A DNA stretch of 64,000 nt, from assembly GCF_017355965.1 (NCBI RefSeq), contig NZ_JAFIQW010000001.1:248001-312000 (forward strand), read 5' to 3'. The position numbers and the translations under genes were made by a program. Below, piece by piece: positions 51,632 to 62,671 of the stretch. Source of the stretch: Desertivibrio insolitus (GTDB lineage Bacteria; Actinomycetota; Actinomycetes; Actinomycetales; Microbacteriaceae). Numbering within the stretch: the stretch's first letter is position 1; the number at the start of each line of letters is the position of its first letter. Below the pieces are notes generated by a model. That model saw only the letters and a list, made by a program, of their open reading frames with translations. It made no database searches and was not told the DNA's origin.

Positions 51632-52243
51632 GTGCCACTGGACTTCACCGCCATCGACTTCGAGACCGCCAACTCCTCCAGCGCCTCGGCGTGCTCGGTG
51701 GGTCTCGTGAAGGTGCGGGCGGGCAGGGTCGTCGACCGCGCGTCGTGGTTCATCCAGCCGCCGCTCGGCTTCGACACGTTCAACGAGTGGAACGTGCGCA
51801 TCCACGGCATCCGGGCGACGGATGTCATCGGCGCGGCCACCTGGTCGGAGCAGCTGCCCGACCTGCTCGCGTTCGCCGACGGAGACCACATGGTCGCCCA
51901 CAACGCGGGCTTCGACATGGGCGTCATCAGCGCCGCGTGCACGGCGACGATGCTCGACGTGCCCTCGCTCCGCTACCTCTGCAGCCTCCAGCTCGCCCGA
52001 AAGACCTACAACCTCGACTCCTACCGCCTGCCGGTCGCCGCGATGGCCGCCGGGTTCGAGGACTTCGACCACCACGACGCCGCGGCGGATGCCGAGGCGT
52101 GCGCGGCGATCGTCGTGCACGCGGCCAAGCGGCACGAGGCCGCCTCGATCGAGCACCTCGCCGAGATCGCCGGCTGCCGCATCCGGGCGATCGGCGCCGT
52201 CGCCGAGGAGGACCGCCCGATGGCGCTCAGCGCCACCGCCTGA
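51632..52243 (+). CDS. DEDDh 3'-5' exonuclease (DnaQ-like)
   Basis: 203-residue nuclease of the DNA polymerase III epsilon type. ExoI is FTAIDFETAN, ExoII HNAGFDMGVI, and ExoIII HHDAAADAEACA with the catalytic His and Asp. No BRCT domain follows, although some actinobacterial relatives have one. It probably acts in DNA repair or RNA trimming rather than as the replicative proofreader. The GTG start is supported by the leaderless -10 box. Confidence 0.9.
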   Translation: MPLDFTAIDFETANSSSASACSVGLVKVRAGRVVDRASWFIQPPLGFDTFNEWNVRIHGIRATDVIGAATWSEQLPDLLAFADGDHMVAHNAGFDMGVISAACTATMLDVPSLRYLCSLQLARKTYNLDSYRLPVAAMAAGFEDFDHHDAAADAEACAAIVVHAAKRHEAASIEHLAEIAGCRIRAIGAVAEEDRPMALSATA

Positions 52244-52277
52244 GCGCGTCGCGCCGACGGATGTCGGTGGCGCGACC

Positions 52278-52283
52278 CACACT
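52278..52283 (+). promoter_or_regulatory. -10 box for leaderless rmuC
   Basis: CACACT, 6 bases before the ATG at 52290. Confidence 0.5.
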
Positions 52284-52289
52284 GACGCC

Positions 52290-53627
52290 ATGGATCCCGT
52301 CCTCGCCGTCCTCCTCGGACTCCTCGTCGGCGCCGGCCTCGGCTGGGTCGCCGGCGTCGCCGCCACCCGCTCCCGCCGCACGGCCGCGGACTGCGGACAC
52401 GACGACCCGCAGCTGGTCGAGGCGCGGCACGCCGCTCAGCTCTCGGCCGTGCGCGCGGAGGAGCAGCGGGCGCACGCCGAGTTGCGGGCGGAGCTCTCGG
52501 GGCTGGAGGCGACGGCGCAGGGGCTGCGTCAGCAGGTGGCGACCGCTCAGTTGCAGTACCGCGAGCTGTACGAACGGGTGCACGCCGACGAGCGGGCCCG
52601 TGCCGAGCGCGAGCGGGTGGAGAGCCGCGTGCTGCAGGCCCTCTCCCCCGTGCAGGAGACGCTGCGCACGATGCAGAAGAAGGTCAGCGAGCTCGAGTCG
52701 CAGCGCGAACGTCAGCACGGCGAGCTCGCCGAGCAGCTGAAGTCGGCGGCCGAGTCGGACGAGCGGCTGCGGGCGACCGCCGAGTCGCTCGCGAGCGCGC
52801 TCCGCAACAACTCCACCCGCGGCGTGTGGGGCGAGACGCAGCTGCGCAACGTCGTCGAAGCGGCCGGCCTGACGAACCGCGTGGACTTCGTGCTGCAGTC
52901 GAGCATCACGACGGATGCCGGTGCCGGACGCCCCGACATGATCGTGCGACTGCCCGGCGGCAAGGCGATCGCCGTCGACAGCAAGGTGCCCTACAACTCC
53001 TATCTCGAGGCGAGCCGCATCCCCGCCACCGCGACCGGCGAGGACGAGGCGCGCCGCCGCTCGCTGCTCGCGCAGCACGCCAAGCAGGTGAAGAGCCACA
53101 TCGACGCCCTCGCCGGCAAGCGCTACTGGGAGGGTCTCGACGCGAGCCCGGAGTTCACCGTCGCGTTCATCCCGAGCGAGTCGCTGCTCGCGGCGGCACT
53201 CGAGGAGGACCCGCTGCTGCTGGAGTACGCGTTCTCGCGCCGCATCGCGCTCGCCTCTCCCGTCAACCTCTGGGCGGTGCTCAAGACCGTCGCGCTCACA
53301 TGGCAGCAGGACGTGCTCACCGAGGACGCCAAGCGGCTGTTCGACCTGAGCAAGGAGCTCTACTCCCGGCTGGCGACGCTCGGCGAGCACGCCGACAAAC
53401 TCCGCCGGTCGATCGACTCGACAGTGACGCACTGGAACCGCTTCGCGAGCTCGCTGGAGACGCGGGTGCTCGTCACGGCACGCAAGCTCGACGAGCTCGA
53501 CCCGTCGAAGGTGCTCGGCGAGCAGCGGGCCCTCGACTCCCGCCCCACCCCGTTGTCAGCGGGCGAGCTCGACTACGCCGACGACAGCGACCTGCCCGAA
53601 CTCGAGGCGACGCCCACCGCGCCCTGA
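52290..53627 (+). CDS. rmuC: DNA recombination protein RmuC
   Basis: 445-residue protein that limits DNA inversions and rearrangements in E. coli. An N-terminal membrane helix (LLGLLVGAGLGWVAGVAATR) is followed by a long coiled coil (about 40-165). The RmuC nuclease-like domain then shows RGVWGETQLRNVVEAAGL, RPDMIVRLPGGKAIAVDSKVP (PD-(D/E)xK-like) and FIPSESLLAAALEEDP. Near-normal length; no operon partner, but it lies next to another DNA-processing gene. Confidence 0.95.
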   Translation: MDPVLAVLLGLLVGAGLGWVAGVAATRSRRTAADCGHDDPQLVEARHAAQLSAVRAEEQRAHAELRAELSGLEATAQGLRQQVATAQLQYRELYERVHADERARAERERVESRVLQALSPVQETLRTMQKKVSELESQRERQHGELAEQLKSAAESDERLRATAESLASALRNNSTRGVWGETQLRNVVEAAGLTNRVDFVLQSSITTDAGAGRPDMIVRLPGGKAIAVDSKVPYNSYLEASRIPATATGEDEARRRSLLAQHAKQVKSHIDALAGKRYWEGLDASPEFTVAFIPSESLLAAALEEDPLLLEYAFSRRIALASPVNLWAVLKTVALTWQQDVLTEDAKRLFDLSKELYSRLATLGEHADKLRRSIDSTVTHWNRFASSLETRVLVTARKLDELDPSKVLGEQRALDSRPTPLSAGELDYADDSDLPELEATPTAP

Positions 53628-53685
53628 CTTCGCGAGGAGCCGCACGCGCGCCAGAGCGTCGTGCCGAAGCGGGAGCAGTTCGGGA

Positions 53686-54693
53686 CTAGTCCGCGTCCTC
53701 CCCGAGCCACTTCTCGGCGAGGTGCTCGGCAACCACGCGGCGCACGGTGCCGGAGTGAGAGCGGAGCACGATGCTCTCGGTGCGGATGATCGGGCCCTTG
53801 CGGCGCACGCCCTCGACGAGACCGCCATCGGTCACACCGGTCGCGACGAAGAAGGTGTTGTCGCCGCGCACGAGCTCGTCCGCCTCGTAGACGTGGTCGA
53901 ACTTGAGCCCGGCGTCGAGGCCGCGCTGGCGCTCCTCGTCGGTCTTCGGCCGCAGCACACCCTGGATGAGGCCGCCGAGGGCCTTGATCGCACAGGCGGT
54001 CGCGACGCCCTCCGGGCTGCCGCCCGTGCCGACGCACATGTCGATGCGGGTGCCGTAGCGAGCCGCGTTGATGCCGCCGGCGACGTCGCCGTCGAGCAGC
54101 AGGCGGGTGCCCGCGCCGGCGGCGCGGATGTCGGCGATGAGCTGTTCGTGCCGCGGTCGGTCGAGCACCGCGATGGACATCTCCTCGACCGGCTTGCCCT
54201 TCGCGGCGGCGAGAGCGCGGATGTTCTCGCCGATCGGCTTGCGGATGTCGACGACGCCGATGCCCTCGGGGCCGGTGACGAGCTTGTCCATGTAGAACAC
54301 GCTCGAGGCGTCCAGCATCGTGCCGCGGTCGGAGACCGCGATCATCGACAGGGCGTTCTGCCGCCCCGCGGCGGTCAGCGAGGTGCCGTCGATCGGGTCG
54401 ACGGCGATGTCGCACTCCGGACCGTTGCCGTTGCCGACCACCTCGCCGTTGAACAGCATCGGCGCCTGGTCCTTCTCGCCCTCGCCGATGACGACGACGC
54501 CGGCGAAGTTCACGGTGCCGAGGAACTTGCGCATCGCGTCGACGGCGGCCTTGTCGGCCCCGTTCTTGTCACCGCGGCCGATCCACGGAACCGCGCGGAT
54601 GGCGGCCGCCTCCGTGGCCCGCACCAGCTCCATGGCGAGGTTGCGGTCGGGCGAGGTGTACAGGGTGCCGGGATGGGTCGTCGTCGAGCTCAC
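53686..54693 (-). CDS. glpX: Class II fructose-1,6-bisphosphatase
   Basis: 335-residue Mg/Mn-dependent phosphatase of gluconeogenesis, converting fructose 1,6-bisphosphate to fructose 6-phosphate. GlpX motifs are GDKNGADKAAVDAMR, VVIGEGEKDQAPML and the metal site DIAVDPIDGTSLTA. The GTG at 54693 appears leaderless (TAGGAT 6 bases upstream). It is divergent from fbaA, which makes or splits the same substrate. Confidence 0.96.
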   Translation of the reverse strand: MSSTTTHPGTLYTSPDRNLAMELVRATEAAAIRAVPWIGRGDKNGADKAAVDAMRKFLGTVNFAGVVVIGEGEKDQAPMLFNGEVVGNGNGPECDIAVDPIDGTSLTAAGRQNALSMIAVSDRGTMLDASSVFYMDKLVTGPEGIGVVDIRKPIGENIRALAAAKGKPVEEMSIAVLDRPRHEQLIADIRAAGAGTRLLLDGDVAGGINAARYGTRIDMCVGTGGSPEGVATACAIKALGGLIQGVLRPKTDEERQRGLDAGLKFDHVYEADELVRGDNTFFVATGVTDGGLVEGVRRKGPIIRTESIVLRSHSGTVRRVVAEHLAEKWLGEDAD

Positions 54694-54699
54694 GTGCCG

Positions 54700-54705
54700 A
54701 TCCTA
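54700..54705 (-). promoter_or_regulatory. -10 box for leaderless glpX
   Basis: TAGGAT on the reverse strand, 6 bases from the GTG at 54693. Confidence 0.7.
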
Positions 54706-54834
54706 TTGATCGACCGCGGCGCACAGAAGGAGAAAGTGAAACGTTTCAGAAACGTGCAGGGATTGCAGGATGACGGCGGGCGCCGCGCTGTGCCCGGCCC
54801 GAGTCATCCGGTCGCCGCACACCGGTCGCGTCGG

Positions 54835-54840
54835 TAGGGT
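54835..54840 (+). promoter_or_regulatory. -10 box for leaderless fbaA
   Basis: TAGGGT, 6 bases before the ATG at 54847; no ribosome site. Confidence 0.7.
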
Positions 54841-54846
54841 GACCTC

Positions 54847-55869
<1,023 letters not shown>

Positions 55870-55884
55870 GCGGATGCCTCGAGG

Positions 55885-55910
55885 GTGCCCGGCGCTTCGG
55901 CGCCGGGCAC
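55885..55910 (+). terminator. Terminator of fbaA
   Basis: Perfect 11-base stem (55885-55895 with 55900-55910) closed by a TTCG tetraloop, 15 bases after the stop codon. Confidence 0.9.
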
Positions 55911-56096
55911 TTCCGCGTTCACGGCTCCCGCGCGTCATCCGCTGCTTCCGCGTGTCCGTCTGGACGCCGGCGTCGTCCGCGGTTCTCGAGCGCGAGTCAC
56001 CCGCGGATCACGAGCGCGTCGGGCGCGGTTTCCGAACGCGCGTCATCCGCGGCTCGGACCGACGAACGTTCTTCGCGGCCCGGGACAGGACCCGCG
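55911..56096. other. Intergenic stretch with degenerate short repeats
   Basis: 186 bases between the fbaA terminator and the end of the convergent membrane-protein gene. Variants of GCGCGTCATCCGCGG occur near 55928 and 56038, with related CGAGTCACCCGCGGATCA between them. No gene is apparent. Confidence 0.4.
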
Positions 56097-56660
56097 TCAG
56101 TTCGGCGGGTTCGAGGCATACTGCAGGAACGCGGGGTCGCTGACGATCACGGCGCCCATCAGCACGGTGAGCACGATCGTCGCGAGCACACCGGCCGCGA
56201 GCGGGTAGATGAAGGCGAGCCGCCCGCGGGCGAGCGACCACAGGGCGAGGGCGATCGCGAGGATCAGCAGCCCGATCTGCACGAGGTTCGCGACGAGCCC
56301 GACGGTCGCGGCGAGCTCGAACGAGGTGAACTCCCCCGCGCCGAGCTGGTCGAACACCGCGGTGAGCACCGTGCCGAGGTTCGCGTACTGGGCGACGGAA
56401 CCCGCGACCGACCAGGTGCCGAGCAGCAGCAGCCCGACGGTGAGCGCGATGTCCCACGTGCGGCGCTTGGCCTTCGCCTGCTCGGGGGCGACGGCGGGCC
56501 AGCCGGAACCCTCGCCGCCGGACGCCTGGGGCGCGGGGGCCTGGGCGGGAACCGGCACGGGTTCGGCCGGGTCGACGTGCTGCGCGGGCGACACCCAGCC
56601 GGGCGGGGCGTACTCGCCGTACATCGGGGCGGGGCGGCCTTCGGGGCGTTCGTCGGTCAC
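56097..56660 (-). CDS. Membrane protein next to ispH (DUF6264-like)
   Basis: 187-residue protein with a Pro/Ala-rich cytoplasmic N-terminus ([10 protein letters not shown] near 13-22, about 75 residues) and three to four hydrophobic helices. It resembles the Microbacteriaceae DUF6264 family. The GTG at 56660 overlaps the ispH stop by four bases, so the two are translated together. Function unknown. Confidence 0.75.
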   Translation of the reverse strand: MTDERPEGRPAPMYGEYAPPGWVSPAQHVDPAEPVPVPAQAPAPQASGGEGSGWPAVAPEQAKAKRRTWDIALTVGLLLLGTWSVAGSVAQYANLGTVLTAVFDQLGAGEFTSFELAATVGLVANLVQIGLLILAIALALWSLARGRLAFIYPLAAGVLATIVLTVLMGAVIVSDPAFLQYASNPPN

Positions 56661-57733
56661 GAGTTCCGCCCGCGTCCGCCGAGAGCCCGCGAGTCCTGGT
56701 TGCCGCTGATGTCCTTGCGCAGCTCCTTCGGCAGGCTGAACATGAGGTCCTCCTCCGCCGTGACGACCTCCTCGACCGTGCCGTAGCCGGCCTCGGCGAG
56801 GTCCTCGAGGAGCTCCTGCACGAGCACCTCGGGCACGGAGGCGCCGCTCGTGACGCCGACGGTGGCGACATCCGTCAGCCACTCCTGCTTGACCTCGTGC
56901 GCGTAGTCGACGCGGTACGCCGCCTTGGCGCCGTACTCGAGGGCGACCTCGACGAGGCGGACGCTGTTGGAGCTGTTCGCGGAGCCGACGACGATCACGA
57001 GATCGGCGTCCTTCGCGACCTTCTTGATGGCGACCTGGCGGTTCTGCGTGGCGTAGCAGATGTCGTCGCTCGGCGGGTCCTGCAGGTTCGGGAAGCGTTC
57101 GCGCAGGCGGCGCACGGTCTCCATCGTCTCGTCGACGGAGAGCGTGGTCTGCGAGAGCCAGACGAGGTTGTCGGGGTCCTTGACGACGACGGAGTCCACG
57201 TCCTCCGGCCCGTTGATCAGCGTGGTGCGCTCGGGGGCCTGGCCCATCGTGCCCTCGACCTCCTCGTGACCGGCGTGGCCGATCAGGAGGATCTCGCGGT
57301 CGTCGCGGGCGAAGCGGAGGGCCTCGCGGTGCACCTTCGTGACGAGGGGGCAGGTCGCGTCGATCGCCTGCAGGTTGCGGTCGGCCGCGCCCTTGACGAC
57401 GGCCGGCGAGACGCCGTGCGCGCTGAAGACGACGTGCGAGCCCTGGGGTACCTCGTCGACGTCGTCGACGAAGATCGCGCCGCGCTTCTCGAGCGTCGAG
57501 ACGACGTGCACGTTGTGCACGATCTGCTTGCGCACGTAGACGGGCGAGCCGTAGTGCTCGAGCGCCTTCTCGACCGCGACCACGGCGCGGTCCACTCCTG
57601 CACAGTAGCCACGGGGCGCGGCCAGCAGCACCTTCTTCGAACCGGCGACAGGGGTATCGATTAGCCTGTTCCGCACCGCGGGAACCCGCGGGGTCTCGAG
57701 GCTCACGGCGTTGCCGTTGGTGATCTGGCTCAT
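56657..57733 (-). CDS. ispH: 4-hydroxy-3-methylbut-2-enyl diphosphate reductase
   Basis: Last enzyme of the MEP isoprenoid pathway; its [4Fe-4S] cluster is bound by Cys44 ([10 protein letters not shown]), Cys128 (ATCPLVTK) and Cys226 (ICYATQNRQ). The 358-residue chain carries about 30 extra N-terminal residues before [16 protein letters not shown] lies 9 bases upstream of the ATG at 57733. Divergent from xseA, a common actinobacterial arrangement. Confidence 0.97.
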   Translation of the reverse strand: MSQITNGNAVSLETPRVPAVRNRLIDTPVAGSKKVLLAAPRGYCAGVDRAVVAVEKALEHYGSPVYVRKQIVHNVHVVSTLEKRGAIFVDDVDEVPQGSHVVFSAHGVSPAVVKGAADRNLQAIDATCPLVTKVHREALRFARDDREILLIGHAGHEEVEGTMGQAPERTTLINGPEDVDSVVVKDPDNLVWLSQTTLSVDETMETVRRLRERFPNLQDPPSDDICYATQNRQVAIKKVAKDADLVIVVGSANSSNSVRLVEVALEYGAKAAYRVDYAHEVKQEWLTDVATVGVTSGASVPEVLVQELLEDLAEAGYGTVEEVVTAEEDLMFSLPKELRKDISGNQDSRALGGRGRNS

Positions 57734-57796
57734 CAGGCAGAAATCCTACCGAGGCACTGCTGACCGTCGCTTGAGGAGGCCACGCTGTCCGTCACG

Positions 57797-59041
57797 ATGA
57801 CGCCGGTCGTCGACGCCAAGCCCACTGCCGAGCAGCCGTGGCCGGTGTCGGTGCTGTCGACCAAGATCCGCGACTACATCGAGCGGCTCGGCTCGGTGTG
57901 GGTCGAGGGCGAGCTCACGCAGTGGAGCGTCTCGGGCGGCAACGTGTACGGAAAGCTCAAGGACCTCGAGGCCGACATGACGGTCTCGTTCTCGGTGTGG
58001 TCGAGCGTCAAGGCGCGTATTCCTCAGGACCTGAAGCAGGGTGACCACGTCGCCGCGCTCGTCAAGCCGAACTGGTGGGTCAAGGGCGGCACGCTCACGA
58101 TGCAGGTCGTCGACATGCGTCACGTCGGCCTGGGCGACCTGCTCGAGCGGCTCGAGCGGCTGCGCCAGCAGCTGCGCGCCGAGGGGCTGTTCGACGCCTC
58201 GCGCAAGAAGGCGCTCCCGTTCCTGCCCGGCTGCATCGGCCTCATCACCGGCAAGGACTCCGACGCCGAGAAGGACGTCAAACGCAACGCCCAGCTGCGC
58301 TGGCCGGCCGTGCACTTCCGCACCGAGTACGCCTCCGTGCAGGGCGACCGCGTCGTGCCCGAGGTGCTCGCGGCGCTGCGCCGGCTCGAGGCGGATCCCG
58401 ACGTGCAGGTCATCGTCATCGCCCGCGGCGGCGGCGACTTCCAGAACCTCCTCGGCTTCAGCGACGAGAAGCTCGTGCGCGCCGTCGCCGCCTGCACCAC
58501 CCCCGTCGTCAGCGCCATCGGGCACGAGGCCGACCGGCCGCTGCTCGACGACGTCGCCGACCTGCGCGCGTCGACGCCCACCGACGCCGCGAAGCGTGTC
58601 GTTCCGGATGTCGCCGACGAGCTCGCCCGCGTGCGCGAGTGCCGCGCCCGGATCGCCTCCCGCGTCACCCACCACGTGACCCGGGAGATGGAGCGGGTCG
58701 AGCACCTGCGCACCCGCCCCGCCCTCGCGACGACCACGTGGATCGTCGACACCCGCGCAGAGGAGCTGGCCCGCTACGTCGCCCGCAGCACCGAGCTCGT
58801 CGAGCGGATGGTCGAGAAGTGCCACTCGAAGGTCGGCGAGCTGCGCGGTCACCTCCGCGCCCTCTCGCCGCAGCGCACCCTCGACCGCGGCTACGCGATC
58901 GCCCAGCTGCCCGACGGGCGCGCCCTGCGCGACGCGGCGGACGCCCCGGCCGGCACTTCTCTCCTCCTCACCGTCGCCGACGGCCGGGTGAAGGCCACCT
59001 CGAACGGCGCCGGCCCGGCTCTGTCCGACCCCTCCCGGTAG
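57797..59041 (+). CDS. xseA: Exodeoxyribonuclease VII large subunit
   Basis: 414-residue nuclease subunit that degrades single-stranded DNA with XseB. An N-terminal OB fold ([23 protein letters not shown]) is followed by the catalytic part with [34 protein letters not shown] and [27 protein letters not shown], then a coiled coil. The ATG at 57797 is the simplest start, but GAGGAGG lies 20 bases upstream and a CTG at 57785 would fit it better, so the start is uncertain by four codons. Confidence 0.95.
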   Translation: MTPVVDAKPTAEQPWPVSVLSTKIRDYIERLGSVWVEGELTQWSVSGGNVYGKLKDLEADMTVSFSVWSSVKARIPQDLKQGDHVAALVKPNWWVKGGTLTMQVVDMRHVGLGDLLERLERLRQQLRAEGLFDASRKKALPFLPGCIGLITGKDSDAEKDVKRNAQLRWPAVHFRTEYASVQGDRVVPEVLAALRRLEADPDVQVIVIARGGGDFQNLLGFSDEKLVRAVAACTTPVVSAIGHEADRPLLDDVADLRASTPTDAAKRVVPDVADELARVRECRARIASRVTHHVTREMERVEHLRTRPALATTTWIVDTRAEELARYVARSTELVERMVEKCHSKVGELRGHLRALSPQRTLDRGYAIAQLPDGRALRDAADAPAGTSLLLTVADGRVKATSNGAGPALSDPSR

Positions 59042-59044
59042 GAT
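59039..59044 (+). promoter_or_regulatory. Internal -10 box for leaderless xseB
   Basis: TAGGAT, overlapping the xseA stop codon, 7 bases before the GTG at 59052. It may give xseB and downstream genes extra transcription. Confidence 0.6.
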
Positions 59045-59051
59045 TTCGGCC

Positions 59052-59267
59052 GTGGATACGACGAAGACGGATGTCGCGGAGCTGAGCTACGAGCAGGCGC
59101 GCGACGAGCTCGTCCGTGTCGTGAACGAGCTCGAGCAGGGCTCGTCGAGCCTCGAGGAGTCGCTCGCCCTGTGGGAGCGCGGCGAGGCCCTTGCCAAGCG
59201 GTGCGAGGAGTGGCTGCTCGGCGCGAAGGCGCGCCTCGACGCCGCCCGCGGCGCGACGCAGGAGTAG
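59052..59267 (+). CDS. xseB: Exodeoxyribonuclease VII small subunit
   Basis: 71-residue helical subunit with [45 protein letters not shown], the standard XseB pattern. It starts with GTG 10 bases after the xseA stop. Confidence 0.96.
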   Translation: MDTTKTDVAELSYEQARDELVRVVNELEQGSSSLEESLALWERGEALAKRCEEWLLGAKARLDAARGATQE

Positions 59268-59270
59268 ACC

Positions 59271-59903
59271 GTGGCCCGCCAGAAGACGCCGCGCGTCGTG
59301 GCAGAGCTCGGTCGCCCCGAGACGCCGCAGGAGATCGCGGACCGCCGCGCCGCGGCATCCGCCAAGCGCCGCCGCAACCAGACCGCGATCAATCTCGTGT
59401 TCTCGCTCGTCGCGTCGCTCGTGGTCGTGCTCGTCGCCGTGCTGATCGTGGTGCGCCCCGACGACCGGGGCGCCGTCGACGCCGTCGACTACCGCGAGAT
59501 CGCCCAGCGGTCGCAGGCGCAGGCGGGAGCGCCGCTCGCGGCTCCCGAACTGCCCGAGGGCTGGGTCGCCAACCTCGCCGAGCTGCGGGACGTCGACGAC
59601 GTGAGCACCTGGTACGTCGGGTTCGTGACGCCCGAGCAGCAGTTCATCGCGCTCGAGCAGGGCATCGACGCGGATGCCGACTGGCTCGAGCAGGCGACCG
59701 ACGGCCGCGCCGCCACGGGCGCCGAGCTCATCGGCGACACCGAGTGGGCCTCGTACGACTACCGCGGCGACGAGGAGGCGGGCAACCACGCCTTCGGCCT
59801 CTCCGCCGCGGAGGCCGAATCCACCTATGTGCTGCACGGCACCGCCGAACTCGCCGAGTTCGTCGAGCTCGCCGAAGCACTCGACCTGCAGGAGGCAGAG
59901 TGA
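59271..59903 (+). CDS. DUF4245-like membrane-anchored protein
   Basis: 210-residue protein with a cytoplasmic N-terminus (about 40 residues, SAKRRRNQTAIN), one transmembrane helix (about 43-62) and an extracytoplasmic domain with LPEGWVANLAELRDVDDVSTWYVGFVTPEQQF, the DUF4245 pattern. Actinobacteria keep this gene beside xseA/xseB. Function unknown. The GTG at 59271 lies 3 bases after xseB and has GGAG upstream; its stop overlaps the carbonic anhydrase start (GTGA). Confidence 0.85.
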   Translation: MARQKTPRVVAELGRPETPQEIADRRAAASAKRRRNQTAINLVFSLVASLVVVLVAVLIVVRPDDRGAVDAVDYREIAQRSQAQAGAPLAAPELPEGWVANLAELRDVDDVSTWYVGFVTPEQQFIALEQGIDADADWLEQATDGRAATGAELIGDTEWASYDYRGDEEAGNHAFGLSAAEAESTYVLHGTAELAEFVELAEALDLQEAE

Positions 59904-60520
59904 CCCTGGCCGGAGACGTCTGGAACGAACTCGTCGAAGGGAACCGTCGCTTCGTCGACGGCTCGCCGGAACACCCCCGACAGGACTCCGACACGCGCGC
60001 GAGCCTTGCGGGCGGGCAGTCCCCGCGGGTCGCGCTGCTCGGGTGCGCGGACTCCCGCCTAGCCGCCGAGATCATCTTCGACACCGGGCTCGGCGACCTC
60101 TTCGTCGTGCGGAACGCCGGTCAGGTCGCCGGTGAGACCACCCTCGCCTCCCTCGAGTTCGCCGTCAGCGCGTTCGAGGTGCCGCTCATCGTCGTGCTCG
60201 CGCATGACTCGTGCGGCGCGGTGAAGGCCGCTGTCGACACCGTCACGGCGGGTGCGAACACCCCGCCGCGGCTCGTGCGCGAGATCGTCGAGCGCATCGA
60301 GCCGGCCGTGCGGGCGGCTCAGCGCACCACCGAGGAGGGCTCCCCCGTCGACCCGGCGGCTGTCGGGCTGCTGCACCTCGAGTCATCCGTCGCGTCGCTC
60401 GTGGGCAACTCCGAGGTCATCGCCGAGGCCGTGGCGACGGGTAGATTGGCCATCGTCGGCGCGAACTACGATCTCGCGCGCGGAGTCGTCGCGACCCACA
60501 CCGTCGTCGGCGAACTCTGA
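59900..60520 (+). CDS. Beta-class carbonic anhydrase
   Basis: 206-residue Zn enzyme that interconverts CO2 and bicarbonate. Zn ligands are Cys49 (LGCADSRL), His102 and Cys105 (LAHDSCGAV), with the Asp51-Arg53 dyad present. FVVRNAGQV is the usual following motif. The GTG at 59900 has AGGAGG and overlaps the previous stop. It may supply bicarbonate for carboxylation or pH control. Confidence 0.94.
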   Translation: MTLAGDVWNELVEGNRRFVDGSPEHPRQDSDTRASLAGGQSPRVALLGCADSRLAAEIIFDTGLGDLFVVRNAGQVAGETTLASLEFAVSAFEVPLIVVLAHDSCGAVKAAVDTVTAGANTPPRLVREIVERIEPAVRAAQRTTEEGSPVDPAAVGLLHLESSVASLVGNSEVIAEAVATGRLAIVGANYDLARGVVATHTVVGEL

Positions 60521-60569
60521 CTCTTCCCCGCCGCCCTACAGGCGCGCCTCGAAAGGACAGCACAACGCC

Positions 60570-61976
60570 GTGACCAGCTCCCTGAACGACACCGAGTACC
60601 GCATCGAGCACGACACGATGGGCGAGGTGCGCGTGCCGAAGAGCGCGCTGTACCGCGCCCAGACGCAGCGTGCCGTGGAGAACTTCCCGATCTCCGGGAC
60701 CGGTCTCGATCCGGCGCAGATCGTCGCGCTCGCCCGCATCAAGCGCGCCGCCGCGATCGTCAACAAGGAGCTCGGCATCCTCGACGGCGAGATCGCCGAC
60801 GCGATCGTCGCGGCCGCGGACGAGATCGTCGCGGGGCAGCACCACGAGCACTTCCCGGTCGACACGTACCAGACGGGGTCGGGCACCTCGTCGAACATGA
60901 ACATGAACGAGGTGCTCGCGACCCGCGCGAGCGACATCCTCGGCTCCGCGGTGCACCCCAACGACCACGTCAACGCGTCGCAGTCGTCGAACGACGTGTT
61001 CCCCACCTCGGTGCACGTCGCCGCGACCGGCGCGCTGCTGAACGACGTCATCCCCGCGCTCGACCACCTCGCGCTCGCGCTCGAGGAGAAGGCGGAGCTG
61101 TGGAAGGACGTCGTCAAGTCCGGCCGCACCCACCTGATGGACGCGACACCCGTCACCCTCGGGCAGGAGTTCGGCGGCTACGCGGCGCAGATCCGGCTCG
61201 GGCTCGAGCGCGTCAACGACACGATCAAGCGCGTGGCCGAGGTCCCCCTCGGCGGCACCGCCGTCGGCACGGGCATCAACACCCCGGCCGGCTTCCCGCA
61301 GAAGGTCATCTCGATCCTCGCCCAGTCGTCCGACCTGCCCATCACCGAGGCGCGCAACCACTTCGAGGCGCAGGGCGCGCGTGACGCGCTCGTCGAGGCA
61401 TCCGGAGCCCTCCGCACCGTCGCCGTGAGCCTCACCAAGATCTGCAACGACCTGCGCTGGATGGGCTCGGGCCCCAACACGGGCCTCGCCGAGCTGCACA
61501 TCCCCGATCTGCAGCCGGGCTCGTCGATCATGCCCGGCAAGGTGAACCCCGTTATCCCCGAGGCCGTGCTCATGGTCGGCGCCCGGGTCGTCGGCAACGA
61601 CGCGACCATCGCGTGGGCCGGGGCCTCCGGCTCGTTCGAGCTCAACGTCGCGATCCCCGTCATGGGCACCGCGCTGCTGGAGTCGGCGCGTCTGCTGTCG
61701 AACTCGATGCGCCTGCTCGCCGACAAGACGGTGAAGGGCCTCGAGGCGAACGTCGAGCGCGCCCGTGCCCTCGCCGAGTCGTCGCCTTCGATCGTCACTC
61801 CGCTCAACCGGCTCATCGGCTACGAGGCCGCGGCGAAGATCGCCAAGCACTCCGTCGCCGAGGGCATCACGGTGCGCGAGGCGGTCGTCGCCCTCGGCTT
61901 CGTCGAGCGCGGCGAGGTCACCGAGGAGCAGCTCGGCAAGGCGCTCGACGTCCTGTCGATGACGCACCCGGGCTGA
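60570..61976 (+). CDS. fumC: Class II fumarate hydratase
   Basis: 468-residue TCA-cycle enzyme converting fumarate to malate. Signature [16 protein letters not shown] is present, with [29 protein letters not shown] and [18 protein letters not shown]. The GTG at 60570 gives the family N-terminus ([17 protein letters not shown]). It is transcribed with the carbonic anhydrase gene or from a promoter in the 49-base gap. Confidence 0.96.
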   Translation: MTSSLNDTEYRIEHDTMGEVRVPKSALYRAQTQRAVENFPISGTGLDPAQIVALARIKRAAAIVNKELGILDGEIADAIVAAADEIVAGQHHEHFPVDTYQTGSGTSSNMNMNEVLATRASDILGSAVHPNDHVNASQSSNDVFPTSVHVAATGALLNDVIPALDHLALALEEKAELWKDVVKSGRTHLMDATPVTLGQEFGGYAAQIRLGLERVNDTIKRVAEVPLGGTAVGTGINTPAGFPQKVISILAQSSDLPITEARNHFEAQGARDALVEASGALRTVAVSLTKICNDLRWMGSGPNTGLAELHIPDLQPGSSIMPGKVNPVIPEAVLMVGARVVGNDATIAWAGASGSFELNVAIPVMGTALLESARLLSNSMRLLADKTVKGLEANVERARALAESSPSIVTPLNRLIGYEAAAKIAKHSVAEGITVREAVVALGFVERGEVTEEQLGKALDVLSMTHPG

Positions 61977-61994
61977 TCCGGGGCCACTCGCCGA

Positions 61995-62047
61995 AAGGGC
62001 GGGGCGGATGTCAGAGGGCTTCGGCCCGCGGCATCCGTTCCGCCCTT
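61995..62047. terminator. Terminator between fumC and the convergent prepilin peptidase gene
   Basis: Long imperfect hairpin with outer arms AAGGGCGG/CCGCCCTT (61995-62002 with 62040-62047) and inner GCGGATG/CATCCG. It probably acts in both directions. The inner arms are again the recurring GGATG/CATCC word. Confidence 0.8.
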
Positions 62048-62062
62048 CGTCGTGCTGCGGGC

Positions 62063-62620
62063 TCAGGCGACTGCGACCGCGAGCCAGAACCCGAGGAGGA
62101 GGAACGGGCCGAACGGCAGCGCGTCCTTCCCGCCCGCGCGGCGGGTCGCGAGCAGCAGGGCGCTGGCGAGGCCGCCCGTGAGGGACGCGGTGAGGACCGC
62201 CGCGACCGCGACGGGAAGCCCGAGCAGTCCGGCGGCCGCCCCGAGCACCGCGCCGAGCTTGACGTCGCCCATGCCCATGCCGCCGAGCAGGTTGAGCGCG
62301 AGCAGCAACGCGCCGTAGCCGAGCCCGCCGAGTGCTGCTCCGGCCGCGAGCGCGGGTGCTTCGACTGCGGCGAGGGCGACGGCGCCGAGAACGGGCACCG
62401 CGGCGGCGAGCACGATGCCGTTCGGCAGCCGATGCTCGGCGAGGTCGACGCGCACGAGCGACGGGGTCGCCGCGGCGACCGCGAGCAGGGCGGTGACCGC
62501 GGCGAGGTCGGCGGGCCCCCTCAGCACCGGCACCGCGGCGGCGGTGAGCAGGGCGAGGACGGCGAGCATGGCGGCGTCCTCGGTGCCGCCCGTACGGCGG
62601 GACGCGGTCGTCGCGCTCAT
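62063..62620 (-). CDS. Prepilin peptidase / A24-family aspartic protease
   Basis: 185-residue membrane protease with about six hydrophobic helices. The two catalytic Asp are in VDLAEHRLPNG and GMGMGDVKLGA (GxGD motif). It lacks the N-terminal methylase domain of classical PilD, as do the archaeal FlaK and TadV types. It would process prepilin-like proteins for a Tad or type IV-like pilus, none of which lies in the window. ATG 62620 appears leaderless. Confidence 0.9.
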   Translation of the reverse strand: MSATTASRRTGGTEDAAMLAVLALLTAAAVPVLRGPADLAAVTALLAVAAATPSLVRVDLAEHRLPNGIVLAAAVPVLGAVALAAVEAPALAAGAALGGLGYGALLLALNLLGGMGMGDVKLGAVLGAAAGLLGLPVAVAAVLTASLTGGLASALLLATRRAGGKDALPFGPFLLLGFWLAVAVA

Positions 62621-62627
62621 GCCCGGG

Positions 62628-62633
62628 ACGGTA
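62628..62633 (-). promoter_or_regulatory. -10 box for the leaderless prepilin peptidase gene
   Basis: TACCGT on the reverse strand, 7 bases from the ATG at 62620. Confidence 0.6.
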
Positions 62634-62671
62634 ACGCGTCCGGCGGCGCCACGGCGGACGCTGTCAACAGG

